Assembly (NCBI GenBank): GCA_963732375.1
Contig: CAVSZE010000014.1
Coordinates: 1 to 64,000, forward strand
Reading direction: 5' to 3'
Length of the DNA: 64,000 nt
DNA from: RPQJ01 sp963732375
GTDB taxonomy: Bacteria > Pseudomonadota > Gammaproteobacteria > Steroidobacterales > Steroidobacteraceae
Below the pieces are notes generated by a model, which was given only the letters and a program-made list of their open reading frames with translations, had not been told where the DNA came from and did not search any database. Every line of letters starts with the position of its first letter. The first letter of the stretch is position 1. Positions 53,049 through 63,002 of the stretch are shown here, piece after piece. The position numbers and the translations under genes were made by a program.

Positions 53049-54767
53049 TTACGTACGGGTCCCGCCGCGCCGCAGCCGCGGTGCGACGATGAGCGCGGTA
53101 CCGAACAGCGCCATCGCGATGAACAGTGTCGCGGGGCGCGAGTGCTTGAAGTCCTGCCCCGCCATCTTGATGCCGATTCCCACCAGCAGCGGGTAAACCA
53201 GCCACGACCACTCGCGGAAGCGCGGTTGTCGCCCGATCCACGCGACCAGCAGCGTGGCCACGGACAGCACGACCGTCGTGACGGTGGCCAGCACTCCGAC
53301 CGCTACGCTGCCGTCCGGCAGGCCGCCGACGGCCGGCGCAATGAAACCGGTCACGCAGGCGGAGGCGGCCGCGAAGAACACCAGGATGATCACCAGCCTG
53401 AGCCCGCTCGCGACCTCATCGCCCTTTGCGTTCCTTCGTGCAGCCGCGAAGCCGACCGACAGGGCGCCTGCGGCGAGCACGACCAGCATGACTCCCGAGG
53501 GCCAGGCCCATGGACCGTCGGTCGATGCCGCGAGCGTTCGCAGGCAATAGGCCAGCGTGCCGGACACGATGGCGGCCGCCACGAGATACGCAGCACAGTG
53601 CACCAGCATGAACGACCGCCCGAAGCGCCACCACAGTACGGCGGCCAGCGCCGCGAGTCCTGCAAATACCACCCCAAGCCAGCGTTCCCCGACTACCAGC
53701 GTGAAGCCTGCCAGCACGTACACGAGCGCCAGCGTCGTGTAGTAGTAGACGTTGGTCCCCTTGTCCTTGCTCCGGTCGAGGAACACGACAGCCACGCCGT
53801 AACTCGCCGCCCCGAACGCGAGACTGACGAGCCCGATCGCGGCGGGAACGATTCCGGTGACCTCCGTCAGGTACAGTGCGCCGCCGAAACCAACGACCAG
53901 GGCCGCAGCCGTCTGGACAACCTCGAATGGGACGACGTTGCGGCCCCTGACCAGGGTCCGGATTGCGATGCTCCCGACATAGGCGCCGAGCAGCAGGAAC
54001 TGAAGCAGAAGGGCGACGTCCGGCGTGTCGTGCTGCTCGGGGGCCAGGACACGCATGGTCACCCCGACCACGGCCACGTCGGCTGCCAGCGCCGCCGGCC
54101 AGCGAAGGCCCCACCAGTCCAGCGAGTAGCCGAACCATAGCGTTGCCACACCAAGGGCAATCAGGACGCAGGCGAACGGCGCCACTGCACCTGTCTGTAC
54201 CAGTAGTGCAGCGCTGGTCGCGATCGCCGCGATCACGGTGATCCAGGCCACCACGCGCAGGCGCCGGTGCCAGGCGACGAACAGCATCGCTGCGGTCAAC
54301 CCGGCTACGGCGATCGAGCTCGCCGCACCACCCAGCACCTTGAACCTGGTCGCCGCCTCGACCAGCAGCGGGTAGGCGATCATCGCGGCGGCAAGCGCGT
54401 GGAAGATCGCGCTCGGCACCTGACCTCGTCCGCCCGCGCGGTCGGCGAAAAAGAGCCAGACCATCGCGTAGGCGAATCCCACCGAGAGGCCCAACGGCGG
54501 CGCGAGCACGTTGGAATCGGTCATGGCTCGCAGGAAAAACCCGCCCGCCAGGACCAGGAAGAGTCGTCCGACAAGGGTCAGCAGCGCGATCGGATCGTAG
54601 GGGTTCTTCGCTACGGCATCCGGTGCCGCCGCCTGGCCGGGCGCGCCTGCCCCCGCGGTCGCGGCCCCACCCCCTGCCTCCAGCGCACCGAGCCGTTGCT
54701 CCAGCGAAAGCACGGCCTGCCGAAGCTCAGCGACCGTGGACTCGAGACGAGCGGTCCGATCCTCCAT
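53049..54767 (-). CDS. Large polytopic membrane protein of unknown function (DUF2339-like)
   Basis: 572 aa. A coiled-coil N-terminus (LESTVAELRQAVLSLEQRLGALE), an Ala/Gly linker, and then about 15 hydrophobic segments to the end. No transport or catalytic motif was seen. The coiled coil plus many-helix layout recalls DUF2339 proteins, but this is only a resemblance. ATG 54767 has a strong G-rich Shine-Dalgarno (AGGGGGG). Confidence 0.6.
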   Translation of the reverse strand: MEDRTARLESTVAELRQAVLSLEQRLGALEAGGGAATAGAGAPGQAAAPDAVAKNPYDPIALLTLVGRLFLVLAGGFFLRAMTDSNVLAPPLGLSVGFAYAMVWLFFADRAGGRGQVPSAIFHALAAAMIAYPLLVEAATRFKVLGGAASSIAVAGLTAAMLFVAWHRRLRVVAWITVIAAIATSAALLVQTGAVAPFACVLIALGVATLWFGYSLDWWGLRWPAALAADVAVVGVTMRVLAPEQHDTPDVALLLQFLLLGAYVGSIAIRTLVRGRNVVPFEVVQTAAALVVGFGGALYLTEVTGIVPAAIGLVSLAFGAASYGVAVVFLDRSKDKGTNVYYYTTLALVYVLAGFTLVVGERWLGVVFAGLAALAAVLWWRFGRSFMLVHCAAYLVAAAIVSGTLAYCLRTLAASTDGPWAWPSGVMLVVLAAGALSVGFAAARRNAKGDEVASGLRLVIILVFFAAASACVTGFIAPAVGGLPDGSVAVGVLATVTTVVLSVATLLVAWIGRQPRFREWSWLVYPLLVGIGIKMAGQDFKHSRPATLFIAMALFGTALIVAPRLRRGGTRT

Positions 54768-54917
54768 TGCCCCCCCTATGCCCCGCGCTGTTGTCGGTCT
54801 GCTGCCTCGCGCGGAGCTGCTGCCGGATGACAACACCGCGCAGCGCAGCAATTCATGAGGATTTCCCGCAGGCCGGTGCTGCGGGCAGCCCCGGGCTGTG
54901 CGATCCTCCGCGCCCTC

Positions 54918-56747
54918 ATGCCCATCCTCACGCTCCAGGACGCCCAGCTCGCCTACGGGCTGCATCCACTGCTCGACCAGGCAGGACTTGCCGTGCGCGC
55001 CGGCGAGCGAATCGGACTCATCGGCCGCAATGGAACCGGCAAGTCGAGCCTGCTGAAGGTGATCGCGGGCGAGCTGCCGCTGGACGACGGCGAGTACCGG
55101 CGCCGCGACGGGCTCACCGTCACGCTGGTCGAGCAGGAGCCTGTGTTGCCGCCGGCGGCCACGCTGCGCGAGTGCCTCGCCCTCCGCGGCGGGCTCGATC
55201 GTATCCATGACGAGCGCCTGCGCTGGAGTGCAGAGGCCAGGCTGGTCGAATACCTGCACAGATTCGGGCTGGACGAGGGGCTCTGCATGGACGCAGCCTC
55301 GGGCGGCGAACGCAAGCGTGCGGCGCTGGCGCTCGCGCTCGCGCTGGATCCGCAGCTGCTGCTGCTCGACGAACCTACCAACCACCTCGACATCGACGGC
55401 ATCACGCTGCTCGAGGACCTGCTGCTGAAGGGCCCCGCGGCGATCGTCATCACGCACGACCGCGCGTTCCTCGATCGAGTCGCGACCCGCATCGTCGAGC
55501 TGGACCGGGGGTTGCTGCGGTCCTACCCGGGCAATTTCGCGGCATATGAACGCCGCAAGGCGGAGCAGCTCGCGGCCGAGGCGCAGCAGAACCGCAGGTT
55601 CGACAAGTTCTGGGCACAGGAAGAGGTGTGGATCCGCAAGGGTGTCGAAGCCCGCCGCACGCGCAACGCCGGCCGCGTCCAGCGACTCGAGGACCTGCGG
55701 CGGGAACGGACCGAAAGGCGTGAGCGTCTGGGCAGCGTCCGCCTCATGCTGGATTCCGGGGAACGCTCGGGCAAGCTCGTCGCCGAGCTCGAGGGCGTGT
55801 CGAAGTCCTTCGGCGAACGCGCAGTCGTCTTGGGGCTTTCAACGCGGATCATGCGCGGCGACCGTATCGGTGTCGTCGGCCCGAATGGCGCCGGCAAATC
55901 CACGCTGCTGAAGCTCATCCTCGGCGAGATCGCTCCTGATTCGGGCACGGTGCGGCTCGGCACCAACCTGCAGGTTGCCTACTTCGACCAGATGCGCGAG
56001 CAACTCGACCCGGAGCGCAGCGTCGCCGACACCGTCAGCCCGGGATCCGACTGGGTTGACCTCGGGGCCGGCCGCAAGCATGTCGTGAGCTACCTGGGCG
56101 ACTTCCTGTTCCCACCGCAGCGAACCGAGTCTCCGGTGAAGATGCTCTCCGGCGGCGAGCGCAACCGATTGCTGCTCGCGCGTCTTTTCGCGCGGCCCGC
56201 GAACGTGCTGGTGCTCGACGAACCCACCAACGACCTCGACATCGATTCGCTGGAGTTGCTGGAATCCACGCTACAGGACTACCCGGGCACCGTGCTGCTG
56301 GTGAGCCACGATCGCGCGTTCCTGGACAACGTGGTGACACAGACGCTGGCCGCCGAAGGCGACGGCACCTGGAAGGAATACGTCGGCGGCTACAGCGACT
56401 GGCTCGAGCAGAGGCAGTCGCCGAGGCCCTCCACGACGGCTTCTCCCGGGAAAGCGGACGACGTCCCGCGCGAAACCTTCGATTCCCTTCCCCGCCCCGA
56501 CCGTCCTGCACCCACCAAGCTCTCCTACAAGGAATCCCGCGAGCTGGAGAAGCTGCCGGGTGACATCGAGGCGCTCGAGTCCGAACAGCGGGACCTGACG
56601 GAGCAGATGAGCCGCAGCGACTACCACAAGCAGGGCGTCGCGAAGATAAAAGCAGACCGGCAGCGTGCCGACGAAATCGAGACGCTGCTTGCCAATGCCT
56701 ATGAGCGCTGGGCAGAACTGGACGCCAGGGTGACGGCGGCGCGCTGA
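54918..56747 (+). CDS. uup: ABC-F family ATPase Uup
   Basis: 609 aa. Two ABC cassettes: GRNGTGKSS with LLLDEPTNHLDIDG, and GPNGAGKST with LVLDEPTNDLDIDSLE. The linker between them carries WAQEEVWIRKGVEARRTRN, and a C-terminal coiled-coil domain follows a Pro-rich spacer (about 500-609). This is the Uup type, which acts on ribosomes or branched DNA; it has no membrane domain. ATG 54918 gives the normal start MPILTLQD. Confidence 0.94.
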   Translation: MPILTLQDAQLAYGLHPLLDQAGLAVRAGERIGLIGRNGTGKSSLLKVIAGELPLDDGEYRRRDGLTVTLVEQEPVLPPAATLRECLALRGGLDRIHDERLRWSAEARLVEYLHRFGLDEGLCMDAASGGERKRAALALALALDPQLLLLDEPTNHLDIDGITLLEDLLLKGPAAIVITHDRAFLDRVATRIVELDRGLLRSYPGNFAAYERRKAEQLAAEAQQNRRFDKFWAQEEVWIRKGVEARRTRNAGRVQRLEDLRRERTERRERLGSVRLMLDSGERSGKLVAELEGVSKSFGERAVVLGLSTRIMRGDRIGVVGPNGAGKSTLLKLILGEIAPDSGTVRLGTNLQVAYFDQMREQLDPERSVADTVSPGSDWVDLGAGRKHVVSYLGDFLFPPQRTESPVKMLSGGERNRLLLARLFARPANVLVLDEPTNDLDIDSLELLESTLQDYPGTVLLVSHDRAFLDNVVTQTLAAEGDGTWKEYVGGYSDWLEQRQSPRPSTTASPGKADDVPRETFDSLPRPDRPAPTKLSYKESRELEKLPGDIEALESEQRDLTEQMSRSDYHKQGVAKIKADRQRADEIETLLANAYERWAELDARVTAAR

Positions 56748-56855
56748 CGGAAGGCGTTCGCAGCGCTGCCGAGCCTGCCTGTCCTGGAAGAATCTGCCCG
56801 GACACGAATTAGTTGCGAGGCCGACCGATTGATTTGGCCGACATCGAACGTCTAA

Positions 56856-56885
56856 CGAAGCCCAGAGAAATCTGGGCTTCGTCGT
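56856..56885 (+). terminator. Rho-independent-type terminator after uup
   Basis: Stem CGAAGCCCAGA/TCTGGGCTTCG with a GAAA tetraloop (56856-56881), followed by TCGTTTC. The remaining DNA to 57004 carries only the GAGGGGGA Shine-Dalgarno of the next gene; no riboswitch fold was convincing. Confidence 0.7.
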
Positions 56886-57004
56886 TTCAGGCCTGGGGAA
56901 ACGATACGCAGTCTCATTCCGGTTGCTTCGTTCCCCTGGCTTTGACTGACCGCCGTCGCGACAGCGCGCCACACGCCGACCTGTTTCATGAGGGGGATAG
57001 CAAC

Positions 57005-59218
57005 ATGACTCGATCGACAAGCACTTGCACCACACCACGCGTCAACTGGATTTCTCTTTTCTGGGTAATGCTGTGTTCGGTGCTGTTCGCCGCTCAGGCA
57101 TCGGCGTTGACCCTCTCTCCCACCAAGGTGACTGTTGCCGCTGGCGGTAGCTCCATGGTGCAGATCAGCGCAGTTCGTGGCGAGATCCAGGCTGAATCCA
57201 AGAACACGGCCGTCGTAAGGGTCTCTATATCCAATGTGACCGGAAGTAGCGCAGTCCTGAGCGTCAAAGGTATCGCGCCCGGGACCGCCACGGTCTACGT
57301 ACGTGACTCGAAGTCGGGCAACAGAAGCCTGCGGGTGACGGTCACTCGGTCCATGACGGTGTCACCCGCATCGTTGTCGCTCTCCGCCGGCGCCACGGGA
57401 ATCGTCACGGCTAGCAATGCCTCGGGCACCGTCTCGGCCAGCTCATCCAACAGCGCCATCGCTAGAGTGGTATCGGTCAGCGGCAACGTCGTGTCGGTCA
57501 AGGGCATAGCGGCCGGTTCGGCGGTCGTGTCTGTTAGGGACAGCAAGGTGACCGTGAATGTACCAGTCACGGTGCTCACCTCGACCGCGAGCAGCAGCTG
57601 GGTCTACAAGATCCTGGCGGCGAACGACCTCGGCATGCACTGCGTGGACGCAGACTTCTCGGTATTCTCGATCCTGCCGCCCTACAACGTGCTCAATTCG
57701 CAGGTCGTACGCCGTACCTCGACCGGCAAGCCGGTGGTCGTAAACGACTCTATCGTGAGCATTCGTTACGAAGCCGTGACAGACGGCGCAGGTTCGATGA
57801 ACAGCACCAGCCTCGGTGGCAAGACCAACTTCTGGACGTACGCCAAGCCGCTGTACGGCGCGACACTCGCCCCGGGCCAGGGGCTGAAGAACCTGTACAT
57901 GCCAAAGGACGCCCCGTCCCTCGCGGCGCATTCAATGTCATGGAACACCGCTGGCGGCCTTTTCAAGGCCGAGGGTGTCCCGATCATCCCGAAGGATGAC
58001 GCGGGCAACGCCAACCGCTACCCGCTGATGCGGCTGGTGGCGACTGAAAAGGCGACAGGAAAGGACGTAGCGTCCCTGGACGTAGTCCTGCCGGTATCCG
58101 AGGAAACGACGTGCTCCGACTGCCACCTGACCGGCGGGACTGCAGCGCCGACGAGCAGCGCAATAAAGTGGTCGACGACATCGAACTCGGAGGTCCAGTC
58201 GCGCGAAAACATCCTGCTGCTGCACGACAACAAGAACAGCACCAACCTCATGGCGTCGAAGCCCGTGCTGTGCGCCGGGTGCCACTACTCCCCGGCGCTG
58301 GACCTCGCCGGCACGGGTCCGCAGGGAGCCCAACTCGGCAAGCCGACGATGTCGTCCGCGATGCATGCGTATCACAGCAACAAGATGCAGGGTTACACAG
58401 ACGACTGGGTCCGGCTGGGCGGCACGCCCAATACGCAGACACAGGCCTGCTACACCTGCCATCCGGGCAGGAACACCAAGTGCCTGCGCGGCGCGATGAC
58501 CGAGACCGTGAACTGCCAGAACTGCCACGGCAACATGGCCGCCGTGGGCGGAATGTCGGCACTTCTGCAGGGCGGCAGCATCGACGGCACGAATGACGGC
58601 AAGCCGCGGCGCCCGTGGACCGACCTGCCACGCTGCCAGTCCTGCCACACCGGCGACGCCGTAAACAACATGCAGCTGGACCCGACGCTGATGGCGTCCG
58701 ATGGCCTCCGCACGATCGTCGCATTCAACCCGAACGACAAGGCCGCTTCGCCACGACTTGCCAGCAACACGAGGTTTGCCGAGAACACCGGCAAGCTGTT
58801 CCGCTTCAGCAAGGGCCACAGCGGCATCAGCTGCGAAGGCTGCCACAACAGCACGCACGCAATCTGGTCAAACCCGGTTGACTCGCATAACGACAACGTC
58901 GCGGCGAAGCAGCTGCAGGGACACACCGGCACCGTGACAGAGTGCTCGACCTGCCATGCTCCCGGTTCGCTCGCCCTCACGCTGAATGGACCGCATGGCA
59001 TGCACAATGTCGGGGATTCGCGCTGGACAAAGGGCCACGAGAATCTCGCAAAATCGAATGTGAAGGCCTGCGCCGCATGCCACGGCACGAACTACCGCGG
59101 CACCGTGCTCTCGCGGACCGCGGCAACCCGCACCTGGAGCACGGAGTACGGCACTCGCACCGTGTCCAAGGGCCAGGCCGTGGGTTGCTACGACTGCCAC
59201 AACGGCCCGAATCCATAA
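57005..59218 (+). CDS. Secreted nonaheme cytochrome c with two Ig-like (BIG2) domains
   Basis: 737 aa. Signal peptide (ending AAQASA), two bacterial Ig-like domains (about 35-190; the pattern ...VSVKGIAAGSAVVSVRDSK occurs in both as SVKGIAPGTATVYVRDSK), a middle domain (NDLGMHCVDADFSVFSILPPYN) and then nine CXXCH sites from about residue 375 to the end. No lipobox and no membrane helix, so it is periplasmic or exported. The LGMHC-type middle domain is often found before heme domains in environmental multiheme proteins. ATG 57005 has a GAGGGGGA ribosome site. Flanked by terminators, so monocistronic. Confidence 0.88.
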   Translation: MTRSTSTCTTPRVNWISLFWVMLCSVLFAAQASALTLSPTKVTVAAGGSSMVQISAVRGEIQAESKNTAVVRVSISNVTGSSAVLSVKGIAPGTATVYVRDSKSGNRSLRVTVTRSMTVSPASLSLSAGATGIVTASNASGTVSASSSNSAIARVVSVSGNVVSVKGIAAGSAVVSVRDSKVTVNVPVTVLTSTASSSWVYKILAANDLGMHCVDADFSVFSILPPYNVLNSQVVRRTSTGKPVVVNDSIVSIRYEAVTDGAGSMNSTSLGGKTNFWTYAKPLYGATLAPGQGLKNLYMPKDAPSLAAHSMSWNTAGGLFKAEGVPIIPKDDAGNANRYPLMRLVATEKATGKDVASLDVVLPVSEETTCSDCHLTGGTAAPTSSAIKWSTTSNSEVQSRENILLLHDNKNSTNLMASKPVLCAGCHYSPALDLAGTGPQGAQLGKPTMSSAMHAYHSNKMQGYTDDWVRLGGTPNTQTQACYTCHPGRNTKCLRGAMTETVNCQNCHGNMAAVGGMSALLQGGSIDGTNDGKPRRPWTDLPRCQSCHTGDAVNNMQLDPTLMASDGLRTIVAFNPNDKAASPRLASNTRFAENTGKLFRFSKGHSGISCEGCHNSTHAIWSNPVDSHNDNVAAKQLQGHTGTVTECSTCHAPGSLALTLNGPHGMHNVGDSRWTKGHENLAKSNVKACAACHGTNYRGTVLSRTAATRTWSTEYGTRTVSKGQAVGCYDCHNGPNP

Positions 59219-59236
59219 TCGGCGGCCGCGGTCCAA

Positions 59237-59262
59237 GGCCCGGCGACGCAAGTCGCCGGGCC
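59237..59262 (+). terminator. Terminator after the nonaheme gene
   Basis: Perfect 11-bp stem GGCCCGGCGAC/GTCGCCGGGCC with a GCAA tetraloop, then TCGTCGCT. The remaining gap to 59464 shows nothing recognisable. Confidence 0.65.
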
Positions 59263-59464
59263 TCGTCGCTGGAGCAGGACCAACTCGAACGCGCAAGCCT
59301 GCTTGCCGACGGCGATGTCATCGATTGCGAGGACCAGCCCGGTGCCCCACCAGGCACGCCATCGCTTGCATCGATCCCCTGCTTATTCAATGGGTTATTG
59401 GCGGATCCCATCGACATGCAAATCGACCCTGCAGCCTTGATCAAAAGCTGCTAGCTTGCGCGGC

Positions 59465-60892
59465 ATGCCTCCGCAGCTTCCCCGGATCATCCAGGGCGGG
59501 ATGGGTGTCGCCGTTTCCTCGTGGCGACTGGCGCGTGCAGTCTCGGCCAAGGGCCAGCTCGGCGTCGTATCGGGTACCGGAATTGACGCCGTAATCGCGC
59601 GCCGCCTGCAGCTCGGCGATCCAGGCGGCCATCTACGCGAAGCGTTCGATGCGTTCCCGATTCCAGGCGTTGCGGCACGGGTCTGGGACCGTTACTACAT
59701 CAAGGGCGGCAAGGCCGCCGGCGCAAGGTACAAGTCGAAGCCGCTTGCGGCGATCGAGATGCCACGCAGGCTGCTCGACCTGGTCGTGCTCAGCAATTTT
59801 GCCGAGGTTCACCTCGCCAAGTTGGGACACGCAGGCCCGGTAGGCATCAACCTGCTCGAAAAGGTGCAACTGCCAAACCTGGCTTCACTGTTCGGCGCCA
59901 TGCTCGCAAACGTCGACGTCGTGCTGATGGGCGCCGGCATCCCCAGGTCGATACCGGCGGTGCTCGATCGCTTCGCCTCGGGCGAGCCGGCCGAACTCCG
60001 CATCGACGTCGCCGGCGCTCTGCCAGGAGAGGAATTTCACTCGCGTTTTGACCCGAGAGACTACTGGCCAGAGGGATTGGCCAGCCTGCTACGCCCGATG
60101 TTTCTCGCGATCGTCTCTTCCGCGACGCTGGCCATGACGCTGGCGAGGAAGAGCGCCGGCAAGGTTGACGGTTTCGTGGTGGAAGGTTCGACAGCCGGCG
60201 GCCACAACGCACCGCCCCGCGGTCCGCTGAAGCTCGATGCTGCGGGCGAGCCGATCTACGGCCCACGCGATGCAGCTGACCTCGAGCAGATCCGCGCACT
60301 GGGCCTGCCGTTCTGGCTCGGCGGTTCCTACGGCGACGCCACGAAACTCGAGCAGGCAATCGCGCTCGGCGCGCAGGGAATCCAGGTCGGCACGGCATTC
60401 GCATTCTGCGACGAATCGGGCTTGTCGCCTGAACTGAAGAAATCGGTCTTGCGCGCGTCGCGTGAAGGCAGCGTACAGGTGGTCACGGACCCTTACGCGT
60501 CACCGACCGGGTTTCCGTTCAAGGTGCTGCAACTCGAGGGCACCGTCTCGAGCGCCGCGGAATTCGCAGCGCGCGAGAGAGTCTGCGACCTGGGCTACCT
60601 CCGGCAGTGCTACCGCGACGAAGATGGAAGCGTCGGATATCGCTGTCCCGGCGAGCCGCTCGATGATTACCTGCGCAAGGGCGGCAGCGAGGCCGACACG
60701 ATCGGCCGCAAGTGCGTGTGCAACGGACTGGTGTCGGCTGTCGGTTTCGGCCAGGTGCTTCACGACGGCGGGATCGAGCCGTCGCTGGTGACCGCAGGGG
60801 ACGGAGCGGGAGGAATTTGCCGCTTCCTTCGGCCCGGCCATGACGATTACTCGGCAGGCGACGTGATCGACAGCCTGCTCGGCGCCGCCTGA
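59465..60892 (+). CDS. Nitronate monooxygenase/PfaD-like FMN protein
   Basis: 475 aa TIM-barrel. N-terminal IIQGGMGVAVSSWRLA, a mid-chain EGSTAGGHNAPPRGP that resembles the FMN-binding and catalytic block of 2-nitropropane dioxygenase relatives, and LGAQGIQVGTAFAF near the C-terminal phosphate-binding region. It is longer than classical nitronate monooxygenases (about 330-360), with Cys-containing C-terminal additions (YRCPGEP, KCVCNGL) as in PfaD-like enoyl reductases. Substrate unknown. ATG 59465 preferred over TTG 59456. Confidence 0.8.
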   Translation: MPPQLPRIIQGGMGVAVSSWRLARAVSAKGQLGVVSGTGIDAVIARRLQLGDPGGHLREAFDAFPIPGVAARVWDRYYIKGGKAAGARYKSKPLAAIEMPRRLLDLVVLSNFAEVHLAKLGHAGPVGINLLEKVQLPNLASLFGAMLANVDVVLMGAGIPRSIPAVLDRFASGEPAELRIDVAGALPGEEFHSRFDPRDYWPEGLASLLRPMFLAIVSSATLAMTLARKSAGKVDGFVVEGSTAGGHNAPPRGPLKLDAAGEPIYGPRDAADLEQIRALGLPFWLGGSYGDATKLEQAIALGAQGIQVGTAFAFCDESGLSPELKKSVLRASREGSVQVVTDPYASPTGFPFKVLQLEGTVSSAAEFAARERVCDLGYLRQCYRDEDGSVGYRCPGEPLDDYLRKGGSEADTIGRKCVCNGLVSAVGFGQVLHDGGIEPSLVTAGDGAGGICRFLRPGHDDYSAGDVIDSLLGAA

Positions 60893-61132
60893 CCAGGCCG
60901 CGCCCGAGAGCTGCGGATCCCTGACGCACGAGCGCGCACTGCACTGCGGCGCGTTGTACCGTTCGCCGCGCTCACGCCGCCCGCGGCACCTGGCGCCGAC
61001 ACTGCAGCAAAAGCGCAGCCTTCAAGCTGGTATCCTGCGAGCGCGACGGGCGAAAAATAGACACATGCATGTGCATGCCCGTCGGATCGAGCGGAATCCT
61101 TGAATGAGCGGCCGAACTGGTCCCGGAACCAC

Positions 61133-62929
61133 ATGACTTCGACGAGCGGTAACAGGCTTCCGTGGATCTTCCGTGTGGTTCCCGCGCTTGGTTCGTTGCG
61201 CCACTACCGGGCTGCCGACGCGCACGCCGACTTAGTCGCTGGCCTCACCGTTGCTGCGGTCGCGGTGCCGCAGGCAATGGCATATGCGCTCGCCGCGGGG
61301 CTGCCGGCGGAATATGGCCTCTATACCGCTGTTGTCATGACCGCCGTGGGTGCGCTGTTCTCCTCGTCCCGGCAGCTCATAAACGGACCAACCAACGCAA
61401 TCTCGATCGCGGTGCTGAGCGTGCTCAGCCTGATACCCGGCACGGAGGCGAAAATCGAGGCAGCGGTCCTGCTCGCATTCATGGTGGGCACGATCCAGAT
61501 CGTGATCACCCTGCTGCGCCTGGGGGACCTCACCCGCTATATCTCGCACTCGGTCATCGTCGGGTTCACGCTCGGGGCTGCCACGCTGCTGGTACTCGAC
61601 CAGACGAAGAACATGCTGGGTCTCAGGGCGATGGGCGGGGTGCACGACAACTTCGTCTATCGATTCTGGCTGACGATGACCGAAGGCGGAAACCTGCATA
61701 CGACAACCCTGGCGGTCGGCCTCGGGACGGTCGCGATGGTAATCGCGCTGCGCTGGATCAAGGACCGCCTGGGAATGCGCCTGCTGCCCGACCTGCTGCT
61801 CACCGTGCTGACGATGGCTGCACTCGTCGCGTGGCTGGGGCTTGATGCCAAGGGAGTCGAGGTCATTGGTGAGATCCCGGCACGGTTTCCGAGGCCCCAG
61901 GCGCCCGCATTTAGTTATGAGCTGTTGCGGGAATTGTCCGGCGGCGCGCTGGCAATCGCGATTCTCGGTCTACTCGAAGCCGTGGCAATGGCCAAGGCAC
62001 TTGCGGCACGGACGAAGGAGAAGGTCGACATGAACCAGCTGTGCCTCAGCGAGGGGATTGCCAACTTCACCGGCAGCTTTTTCCAGTGCTATCCGGGATC
62101 CGGCTCGCTTACAAGATCCGCGATCAACAAGCAGGCGGGCGCCATGACCCAGTGGGCGGCCATCGTGTCCGCGGCGGCCGTTGCACTCATCATGATCGTG
62201 TTTGCCCCTTACGCGCGATTCATACCCCGCGCCGCACTGGCCGGGATCCTGATCGTCTCTGCGTGGCGAATGATCGACCGGCACGCGCTGGTTTATCACC
62301 TTCGGGCGAGCCGTTTCGACATGATGATCGTGGCGGTGACGGCATTCTCGGCCGTCGCAATCTCCATCGAGTTTTGCGTGCTGATCGGCGTGTTCAGTTC
62401 GTTCCTGCTGACGGTGGGTCGAGCTGGCCGCATGCAGGCGACCCAGTTCACCATCGCACCGGATGGCGCGATCCGGGAACGATTGCCAGGGGATCCCCGC
62501 TGCAATCGCCTGCTCATCTACGGACTCGAAGGGGAGCTGTTCTTCGGCGCGACGGTGGCCTTGGAAATGCATTTCCGCAACATCGAGCAGAGGATCGACC
62601 AGCACACGCGCGCGGTGGTCCTGCGACTGAAACGGGCCCGCAATGCCGACGCCGTCGGCATGGAGGTACTGGACAGCTTTGTCGAGCGCGTCCGTACGCG
62701 GGGTGTGCCGGTGATACTGTGCGGCATCCGTCCAGACTTCGCCCGCAAGCTGAAGAAGATCGGGCTGACCGATCGTCTCGGCGATTCGATCTTTTTCGAG
62801 GACAAGGCCAGACCGACCAGCACGATACGGGCGATCGAGTACGCCTACCGGCTCATCGACGATCCCTGCCAAGCCTGCCACTGCGGCCGCCACGGTGCCA
62901 ACGATGCCCCGCTACACTACGTGATCTGA
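61133..62929 (+). CDS. SulP-family anion transporter with STAS domain
   Basis: 598 aa from ATG 61133 (TTG 61100 would add 11 residues and has a closer GCGGAA). Ten to twelve membrane segments with the SulP signatures AVPQAMAYALAAGLPAEYGLY and GSFFQCYPGSGSLTRSAIN, and a C-terminal STAS domain from about 450 (LIYGLEGELFFGA...RARNADAVGMEVLDSF). Likely moves sulfate, bicarbonate or another anion. The very C-terminus has CQACHCGRHG, cytoplasmic and so not a heme site. Confidence 0.9.
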   Translation: MTSTSGNRLPWIFRVVPALGSLRHYRAADAHADLVAGLTVAAVAVPQAMAYALAAGLPAEYGLYTAVVMTAVGALFSSSRQLINGPTNAISIAVLSVLSLIPGTEAKIEAAVLLAFMVGTIQIVITLLRLGDLTRYISHSVIVGFTLGAATLLVLDQTKNMLGLRAMGGVHDNFVYRFWLTMTEGGNLHTTTLAVGLGTVAMVIALRWIKDRLGMRLLPDLLLTVLTMAALVAWLGLDAKGVEVIGEIPARFPRPQAPAFSYELLRELSGGALAIAILGLLEAVAMAKALAARTKEKVDMNQLCLSEGIANFTGSFFQCYPGSGSLTRSAINKQAGAMTQWAAIVSAAAVALIMIVFAPYARFIPRAALAGILIVSAWRMIDRHALVYHLRASRFDMMIVAVTAFSAVAISIEFCVLIGVFSSFLLTVGRAGRMQATQFTIAPDGAIRERLPGDPRCNRLLIYGLEGELFFGATVALEMHFRNIEQRIDQHTRAVVLRLKRARNADAVGMEVLDSFVERVRTRGVPVILCGIRPDFARKLKKIGLTDRLGDSIFFEDKARPTSTIRAIEYAYRLIDDPCQACHCGRHGANDAPLHYVI

Positions 62930-63002
62930 CGCAGGCGGCCGCGAAGGATGTCGGTCGGATACCGGATCTATCCAGACGCGGCGCGGTGACTTGCGGGTCT
63001 CG

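Noticed and set aside
56886..57004. Possible cyclic-di-GMP (GEMM) riboswitch before the nonaheme cytochrome
   Set aside because: GEMM elements often precede multiheme cytochromes in Geobacter, but the conserved core bases were not found here.
62860..62900. CQACH at the C-terminus of the SulP transporter as a heme site
   Set aside because: The end of SulP proteins follows the cytoplasmic STAS domain, so it would not be exported for c-type heme attachment; the motif is probably chance.
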